A stretch of 17,423 bases of DNA from Parcubacteria group bacterium (lineage in GTDB: Bacteria; Patescibacteriota; Minisyncoccia; JACQLN01), in NCBI GenBank assembly GCA_016204035.1, contig JACQLN010000037.1:1-17423 (forward strand). Direction: 5' to 3'. The translations under genes and the position numbers were made by a program. The notes under the pieces were generated by a model. That model was not told where the DNA came from and made no database searches. It saw only the letters and a list, made by a program, of their open reading frames with translations. Positions 12,584 through 17,423 of this stretch are shown here, piece after piece (position 1 is the stretch's first letter; every line of letters begins with the position of its first letter).

Positions 12584-12819
12584 GCCAAAAAATGTTTTTT
12601 CTGGCCTTTTTCTGCGAAGCGGCGTTTGACGCTGTGGATAACACCCTCTTTTTTCTCTTTTGAAAGTTAAGGGTGTAAAATGGAATCAGTAGTTAGGTCT
12701 AAATAGAAAATGCGGTTCGGATTTTTTGCAATCAGTCTTGAATTTTAAGGTCCGTTTTTTTGTTTCTTAAACCCAGGGCTTTTTAATTCGGGTCGTCTGA
12801 TTACAAGAGGATCGAACTT
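12584..12819. other. Spacer between RNA terminator and nrdJ leader hairpin
   Basis: No gene seen. It holds one perfect DnaA box, TGTGGATAA (12633-12641, reverse of TTATCCACA), and a 7-bp inverted repeat ACACCCT (12641-12647)/AGGGTGT (12670-12676) with a 22-nt loop. Several T-rich stretches follow, but I find no convincing -35/-10 pair for nrdJ. I looked for an NrdR box pair and for cobalamin-riboswitch motifs and did not find them. Confidence 0.5.
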
Positions 12820-12892
12820 CCCCGTTGCAGAGTCTCGGTGAGGTATTTTACTGCGTAAAACACCAAAAGAAAAACCGAGCCACGCAACGGGG
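12820..12892 (+). promoter_or_regulatory. Nested hairpin in the nrdJ leader
   Basis: Three stacked helices: CCCCGTTGC (12820-12828) with GCAACGGGG (12884-12892), 9 bp perfect; CTCGGT (12834-12839) with ACCGAG (12874-12879); and GGTATTTTAC (12842-12851) with GTAAAACACC (12855-12864), one A.C mismatch, loop TGC. It ends 16 nt before the nrdJ ATG, where no SD is seen. It could regulate nrdJ translation or be another palindromic repeat. Confidence 0.65.
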
Positions 12893-12908
12893 CTTGGCAT
12901 AAAAAACA

Positions 12909-15900
12909 ATGAAGAAGGTTTCTGCTGTGGCCGAAAAAAAGGTCGTTCCCGCCGTTTTTAAGCAAAACGGAGGTGGTAAAAAGAAATATGCCGATAAAGT
13001 TTCTTTGGTTAAAAGGTATTTTAGCCGGGCCGGCCGGCATCCTTTTGACGAAGTCAAGTGGGAAAAGCGCGATATAAAAATCTCCGGCGCGCGCGGCACC
13101 TTGGTGGATGCTAAAAATTTAGAGTTTCCCAAATTCTGGTCGCATAACGCCGCCAGCATCACCGGCGCCAAATATTTTCGCGGTTCCGGCGACAAGCGCG
13201 AGGTTTCGGTCAAGCAGATGATCACGCGCGTGGTTAAAACCATCACCGGCTGGGGCGAGGTCTCGGGCTATTTTAACACTAAAAACGAAGCCAAGATTTT
13301 TGAAGACGAACTGACGCATATTTTGCTTTACCAAAAAGCGGCCTTCAACTCGCCGGTCTGGTTTAACGTGGGCCTTAAGGAAAAGCCGCAATGCTCGGCT
13401 TGCCAGCCCCACAGGGCTTTAATCAGCACCCCAGCGGGATTTTACCCCATAGGAGAAATAGTGGAAAAAAAAATGATAGGCCTGCCCGTGTTTGACTCTC
13501 GCGGCATTACGGAGGTGGTGGCAGTTAAAAATAATGGTATTAAGACGGTTTATAAAGTTATTTTACGCAATGGCGGATTTATTGAGGTAACAGGCGATCA
13601 CTTGGTCAAGGCGGTGCATAGGCGCCGGACGGAACCTGAATGGGTGCGAGCAGACAAACTTGAACAGGGTATGCGTTTACATTTACACCCCCACCAAGGT
13701 ATCTCGGACAGCAGTGTATTTGGAGAAATCTTGTTTAATCAGATGAATCAGTTCCGTGTGGCTGATTCGGCAGGTTCCACACAAGTAATTACTCAAGCAA
13801 TTCCAATTGTCAAGATGTCGGTTTCTTCTCAAAAAGAAACAGCCGAGGCGGCTTTGGCGGGCTGGCTGCAGGCGGACGGTTTTGTGGGGCAGTATCAAGA
13901 AGGTACGAATAAGTCGTTGACCATTGAGTTTTTGGCTGTGGCGAAAGAGGAACAAGATTGGATTGAAACGCATCTTGATGTCTTATTTCCCTCGGTTCAT
14001 CGTAAGATTAGGGTGACCGCCACAGCCAAAGGGACTCCCATTACCAGGATCAGGTTATATGGAAATGTTCTGCGACCGTTTGTAGAAAAATATCAACTGC
14101 TTAATCGGAGGGAAAAAATCAGAGTTCCAGATATGCTCTGGCGCAGTTCGCCCACCACGATAGCGGCCTATCTTAAAAGTGTATTCCAAGGAGAAGGATT
14201 TATTACTATTCGCGGCCAGTCGGTCAAAATGGCTGTAGCGACCATCAGTAAAGACTGGATGGGCGATTTACAACTTCTGCTGTGCGGGTTAGGTATTTAT
14301 TCCCGAATAAACCACAAAAGGGATGATAGAAAAGATAGGCAGGATACTTATGAGTTGAGTATAAATGTTGGCAGTGAAAGGCATAGGTTCGCAGAATTAG
14401 TCGGGTTCATAAGTTCCACTAAACAAAAAAAATTGTTTGATTCTCTTTTGATCGCGGACCAAAAAAGAATACCGGATTTAAGAGAGGAGGAAATTGTGGG
14501 GATAGAGAAACTTGGAGAAGAGATTGTTTATGATATTCAAACGTCCAGCGGTGAATATTTGACTAATAATATAGCGGTTCATAACTGTTTTATTTTGGCG
14601 GTAGACGACAATATGGAATCCATTATGGAGTGGATTTCCACCGAGGCCGCCATTTTTAAGGGCGGTTCGGGCGCGGGCGTTAACCTTTCGGCTTTAAGGT
14701 CTTCGCAGGAAACGCTTTCCAACGGCGGTTATTCTTCGGGGCCGGTGTCTTTTATGCGGGGCGCCGACGCGGTGGCCGGCATGATCAAATCGGGCGGCGC
14801 CACCCGGCGCGCGGCTAAAATGGTGCTGTTGAACATAGATCACCCCGACGTGATGGAATTTATCCGCTGTAAAGCCGAAGAAGAAAAAAAAGTGCGCGCC
14901 TTAATGGCTTCCGGCTACAACATGCAGAACTTGAACGATCCGGCCTGGGTTTCCATCCAGTTCCAAAATGCCAATAATTCGGTGCGGCTCTCGGACGAAT
15001 TTTTGAAAGCGGTGGAGGATAACAAAGAATGGCAGACGCGGTTTATAAAAACCGGCGCGGTGGCCGAAACTTACTCTGCCCGCGAACTGATGGGTGAAAT
15101 TTCCCAAGCGGCTTGGGAATGCGCCGATCCGGGCGTGCATTACAAAACAACCATAGACAGATGGCATACTTGCCCCAACACCGGGCCCATCAACGGTTGC
15201 AATCCCTGCAGCGAATATATGCATTTGGACAATTCGGCCTGCAATTTGTCGTCCATAAATTTGATTCATTTTCTAAACAGCGACGGCACTTTTAAGGTCC
15301 GTGATTTTTTGCAAGCGGTTGACGTTATGATTCTGGCCCAGGAAATAATCGTGGGGCATTCTTCGTATCCCACCGCGAAAATAGAAAAAACGGCGCATGA
15401 TTTCCGCGAGCTCGGTTTGGGCTTTACCAATTTGAGCGGGTTGCTGATGGCCAAGGCCCTGGCTTACGATTCGGAACCGGCCCGGGCTTGGGCCGGAGCG
15501 ATTACGGCTTTGATGTGCGGCGAGGCCTATCGGTTGTCGGCTGAAATATCTTCCAAAATGGGCGCTTACAATGGCTATGCCGTAAACAAAGAACCGCAGT
15601 TAAGAGTTATGGGCCTGCACCGCGATAAAGTCAAAGAAATAAACAATAAAGTTTTAGACGATAAAAAACTTTATAAATCAGCCGCCGATGTTTGGGACCA
15701 GGCCTTGCTTTTAGCCAAAAAACACGGCGTCAGGAATTCCCAGGTTACCGTGATCGCGCCCACCGGCACCATCGCTTTAATGATGGACTGCGCCTGCACC
15801 GGCATAGAGCCGCTTTTCGCGCCGCTGGTGTACAAGCAATTGGTGGGCGGCGGCTATATGAAGTTGGTGGCCGATACTATTCCTTTAGCGCTTAAAAAAC

Positions 15901-16898
15901 TTAACTACTCGCCCAAACAATCCGAAGAAATAATGAAATGGATTGAGGATAAAGGCGTGGTGGAAGGCGCGCCAGGCTTAAAAGAAGAGCATCTGCCTGT
16001 TTTTGACTGCGCCGTAAAACCGGCCAATGGCACTCGGTCTATCCATTGGCAGGGGCACGTCAAAATGGTCTCGGCTGTCCAACAGTTTATTTCGGGGGCT
16101 ATTTCCAAAACTTTTAACATGCCCGAAGAAACCACCGCGGCTGAAATCCAAGAGGCCTACCTGCTGGGTTGGAAACTGGGCTTAAAAGCCTTCGCGGTTT
16201 ACCGCGATGGTTGCAAGGCGGCCCAACCGCTCTCCACCAAAAAATCCAAAAAAGAGGAAACCAAAGCCCAGCTGACTTTGAACATTGGCCCCCAACAAAG
16301 GAAGTTGCCGGCCATCCGCAGTTCCGAAACCCATAAATTTGCCATTGCCGGCCATGAGGGTTTTTTGACTTACAGTATTTACGAAGATAATACCTTGGCC
16401 GAGATATTCATCCGCATTGCCAAGCAAGGTTCCACTTTGGCCGGTTTGTTGGATACTTTTGCCATTTCGGTTTCTATGGCTTTGCAGCACGGCGTGCCGC
16501 TTAAAAAATTGTGCCATCAGTTTATCCACGGCCGTTACGAGCCGATGGGCTTTACCGAAAATCAAAATATTCCGGTGGCCAGCTCTATTACCGATTATAT
16601 TTTTAAGTATCTGGCCTTAAGGTTTTTGGCCGGTCCGGAACTGATTGAATTTGGTTTGGACAGCGCCAATAGAATTGAAAGCCATATGCCCAAACTGGGT
16701 TTGCCGGCGGACGGCAGTTTGATTATAGAAAATCTGCCTGCCAAGGAACCGGTTCTGGCGGAAGCGAAACTGGCTGCCAAAAAATCGGACAGCGTGATTT
16801 ATTCCGGCACAGTTTGCAAACTGTGCGGCGGCATGATGATTCGCACCGGCAGCTGCTTAACTTGCCGGCAGTGCGGGGAGGCGAATGGGGGATGTTGA
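12909..16898 (+). CDS. nrdJ: Adenosylcobalamin-dependent (class II) ribonucleotide reductase with intein
   Basis: It reduces ribonucleotides to deoxyribonucleotides using a thiyl radical generated from adenosylcobalamin. The precursor is 1329 residues; removing the intein (165-559) leaves 934. Seen: an N-terminal region without an ATP cone, FNSPVWFNVGLKEKPQCSA, then after the intein CFILAVDDNMESI. NPCSE (765-769) holds the thiyl Cys767 with Asn765 and Glu769. Cys560 and Cys778 (SACNLSSINL) correspond to the redox pair C225/C462 of E. coli NrdA. The C-terminus carries a zinc-ribbon-like C1303xxC1306...C1319xxC1322 plus a final Cys1329, likely for re-reduction. No NrdB partner is near; the next gene, cobO, makes the cofactor, which supports class II. 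The ATG at 12909 lacks an SD and follows a leader hairpin. Confidence 0.96.
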   Translation: MKKVSAVAEKKVVPAVFKQNGGGKKKYADKVSLVKRYFSRAGRHPFDEVKWEKRDIKISGARGTLVDAKNLEFPKFWSHNAASITGAKYFRGSGDKREVSVKQMITRVVKTITGWGEVSGYFNTKNEAKIFEDELTHILLYQKAAFNSPVWFNVGLKEKPQCSACQPHRALISTPAGFYPIGEIVEKKMIGLPVFDSRGITEVVAVKNNGIKTVYKVILRNGGFIEVTGDHLVKAVHRRRTEPEWVRADKLEQGMRLHLHPHQGISDSSVFGEILFNQMNQFRVADSAGSTQVITQAIPIVKMSVSSQKETAEAALAGWLQADGFVGQYQEGTNKSLTIEFLAVAKEEQDWIETHLDVLFPSVHRKIRVTATAKGTPITRIRLYGNVLRPFVEKYQLLNRREKIRVPDMLWRSSPTTIAAYLKSVFQGEGFITIRGQSVKMAVATISKDWMGDLQLLLCGLGIYSRINHKRDDRKDRQDTYELSINVGSERHRFAELVGFISSTKQKKLFDSLLIADQKRIPDLREEEIVGIEKLGEEIVYDIQTSSGEYLTNNIAVHNCFILAVDDNMESIMEWISTEAAIFKGGSGAGVNLSALRSSQETLSNGGYSSGPVSFMRGADAVAGMIKSGGATRRAAKMVLLNIDHPDVMEFIRCKAEEEKKVRALMASGYNMQNLNDPAWVSIQFQNANNSVRLSDEFLKAVEDNKEWQTRFIKTGAVAETYSARELMGEISQAAWECADPGVHYKTTIDRWHTCPNTGPINGCNPCSEYMHLDNSACNLSSINLIHFLNSDGTFKVRDFLQAVDVMILAQEIIVGHSSYPTAKIEKTAHDFRELGLGFTNLSGLLMAKALAYDSEPARAWAGAITALMCGEAYRLSAEISSKMGAYNGYAVNKEPQLRVMGLHRDKVKEINNKVLDDKKLYKSAADVWDQALLLAKKHGVRNSQVTVIAPTGTIALMMDCACTGIEPLFAPLVYKQLVGGGYMKLVADTIPLALKKLNYSPKQSEEIMKWIEDKGVVEGAPGLKEEHLPVFDCAVKPANGTRSIHWQGHVKMVSAVQQFISGAISKTFNMPEETTAAEIQEAYLLGWKLGLKAFAVYRDGCKAAQPLSTKKSKKEETKAQLTLNIGPQQRKLPAIRSSETHKFAIAGHEGFLTYSIYEDNTLAEIFIRIAKQGSTLAGLLDTFAISVSMALQHGVPLKKLCHQFIHGRYEPMGFTENQNIPVASSITDYIFKYLALRFLAGPELIEFGLDSANRIESHMPKLGLPADGSLIIENLPAKEPVLAEAKLAAKKSDSVIYSGTVCKLCGGMMIRTGSCLTCRQCGEANGGC
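13401..14585 (+). mobile_element. Intein with LAGLIDADG homing endonuclease in NrdJ
   Basis: Residues 165-559 of NrdJ (395 aa). It begins with Cys165 (CQPHRALISTPAGFYPIGEI, block A), has block B with T228-G-D-H231, a first LAGLIDADG-type motif AGWLQADGFV (about 316-325), a second KSVFQGEGFI (about 423-432), both keeping the acidic residue, and ends with block F VYDIQTSSGEYLTNNIAVHN, then Cys560 as the +1 nucleophile. All residues for standard splicing are present, and the endonuclease could be active. The DNA is less rich in GGC/GCC codons than the flanking exteins, as expected for an invader. Splicing restores PQCSA-CFIL. Confidence 0.95.
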
Positions 16899-16909
16899 GG
16901 TATATAGCA

Positions 16910-17012
16910 AAAACAAAATACCGCCTCGCTCCTGCAAGGAGGGGCTCTTCCATCCTCCCTCTTTATAGGTTAAGTTGAACCTCCTTGAAGTCGCTCGCCG
17001 GTATTTTGTTTT
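16910..17012. repeat. Hairpin-nested dispersed element, copy 3
   Basis: Arms 16910-16923 and 16999-17012 pair perfectly over 14 bp (AAAACAAAATACCG and complement), then one C.C mismatch, one C-G pair, the TC/TC mismatch and GC/GC. The core differs from copies 1 and 2 by a few substitutions (for example GGGGCTCTTCCATC for GGAGCTCTTACATC, and AGGTTAAG for AATTAAG). It starts 11 nt after the nrdJ stop and ends 7 nt before the cobO start. Confidence 0.88.
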
Positions 17013-17019
17013 CTTATTT

Positions 17020-17423
17020 GTGTTAATAGTTGTAACTGGCAACGGTAAAGGTAAAACCACCAGCGCTTTGGGGCAGGCCTTGCGGGTGGTGGGCGAGGGC
17101 GGCAGGGCTGTAATGTACCAGTTTATAAAAGGTCCGTGGAAATCGGGTGAAGATGAATCTTCTAAACTGCTGCACCCGCATTTTGAAATTATTAAAGGCG
17201 GTTTAGGTTTTGTCGGGATACTGGGCGATTCATACCCCAAAAGCGCGCATATTAAAAAAGCCGAAGAGACTTGGGTCAAAGCCCAAGAAGCGATTGAGTC
17301 CAAAAAATATCAACTAGTGGTTTTAGACGAAATCAACGTAGCTATAAAATTGGGTTTGCTTAAAATAAGCCCCGTGTTTTCTTTTTTGAAAAAACATAAA
17401 GGAATTGTTAATATTATGGTTAC
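17020..17423 (+). CDS. cobO: Cob(I)alamin adenosyltransferase, CobA/CobO/BtuR type (partial, runs off right edge)
   Basis: This P-loop enzyme transfers the adenosyl group of ATP to cobalt in corrinoids, giving adenosylcobalamin. The first 134 residues are visible: Walker A GNGKGKTTSALGQALR (7-22), MYQFIKGPW, the GDSYPKSAH region, and VVLDEINVAIKLGLL with the Walker B-like Asp-Glu. These match the CobA/CobO family rather than PduO or EutT. The start is probably GTG at 17020 (MLIVVTGNGKG); no ATG is near, and no SD precedes it because the repeat arm ends at 17012. It lies directly downstream of the B12-dependent nrdJ, probably supplying its cofactor from salvaged corrinoid. The C-terminal part lies outside the window. 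Confidence 0.92.
   Translation, partial: MLIVVTGNGKGKTTSALGQALRVVGEGGRAVMYQFIKGPWKSGEDESSKLLHPHFEIIKGGLGFVGILGDSYPKSAHIKKAEETWVKAQEAIESKKYQLVVLDEINVAIKLGLLKISPVFSFLKKHKGIVNIMV

Noticed and set aside
12216..12663. Open frames on both strands across the candidate RNA
   Set aside because: They overlap each other and the promoter/terminator hairpins, lack ribosome sites, and translate to compositionally odd sequence. A non-coding RNA explains the region better.
12584..12908. Adenosylcobalamin riboswitch or NrdR boxes upstream of nrdJ
   Set aside because: No B12-box-like motif and no pair of ACACWATATWKTGT-type sites seen; ACACCCT/AGGGTGT does not fit NrdR.
16723..16953. Minus-strand open frame through element copy 3
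   Set aside because: The ATG exists only because copy 3 has GGA where the other copies have GTA; the frame is otherwise antisense to nrdJ with no ribosome site.
630..17012. CRISPR array suggested by the three identical cores
   Set aside because: Copies are kilobases apart, have no regular spacers, and no cas gene is present.

Overview
The window looks like core chromosome from a Candidatus Patescibacteria (CPR) bacterium, probably of the Parcubacteria side. This is inference, from: compact housekeeping genes with frequent TTG/GTG starts and no Shine-Dalgarno (SD) sequence; a reduced Mfd; a B12-dependent ribonucleotide reductase carrying an intein; and many small palindromic repeats. TGA is used as a stop (yqeY, LCP gene, nrdJ), which argues against the recoded Gracilibacteria/Absconditabacteria.

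Layout. Minus-strand block (1-4390): dprA (cut by the left edge), a shortened mfd, pth, and an LCP-family gene. Plus-strand block (4571 to end): lepB, hisS, a four-helix membrane protein, a HIT hydrolase, rpsU, yqeY, ybeY, ftsA, a small-gene cassette, ftsZ, a candidate structured RNA, nrdJ with a 395-residue intein, and a cobO-type cobalamin adenosyltransferase (cut by the right edge). ftsA and ftsZ supply the division ring and its membrane anchor. nrdJ and cobO are functionally linked, since class II reductase needs the adenosylcobalamin that the CobA/CobO family makes.

Three promoter-to-terminator units are inserted between core genes, all on the plus strand: hisS|HIT (about 6525-7118), ftsA|ftsZ (about 10287-10847) and ftsZ|nrdJ (about 12262-12583). 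The first two carry small unrecognised genes with strong SD sites and codon use unlike the neighbours. The third carries no convincing ORF but folds into several helices with a possible pseudoknot.

The most striking signal is a family of three elements (630-727, 4416-4511, 16910-17012). Each has a nearly identical core of about 65 bp enclosed by a long inverted repeat whose sequence differs completely from copy to copy but is self-complementary within each copy. One inner base pair also covaries. At least five other kinds of short palindrome occur. One (CCCCGCYCTTGA arms) lies in frame inside ybeY and again next to the RNA promoter, another sits in frame in mfd, and a 20-nt palindromic insertion can be read directly against an empty sister copy. 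No transposase is visible in the window.
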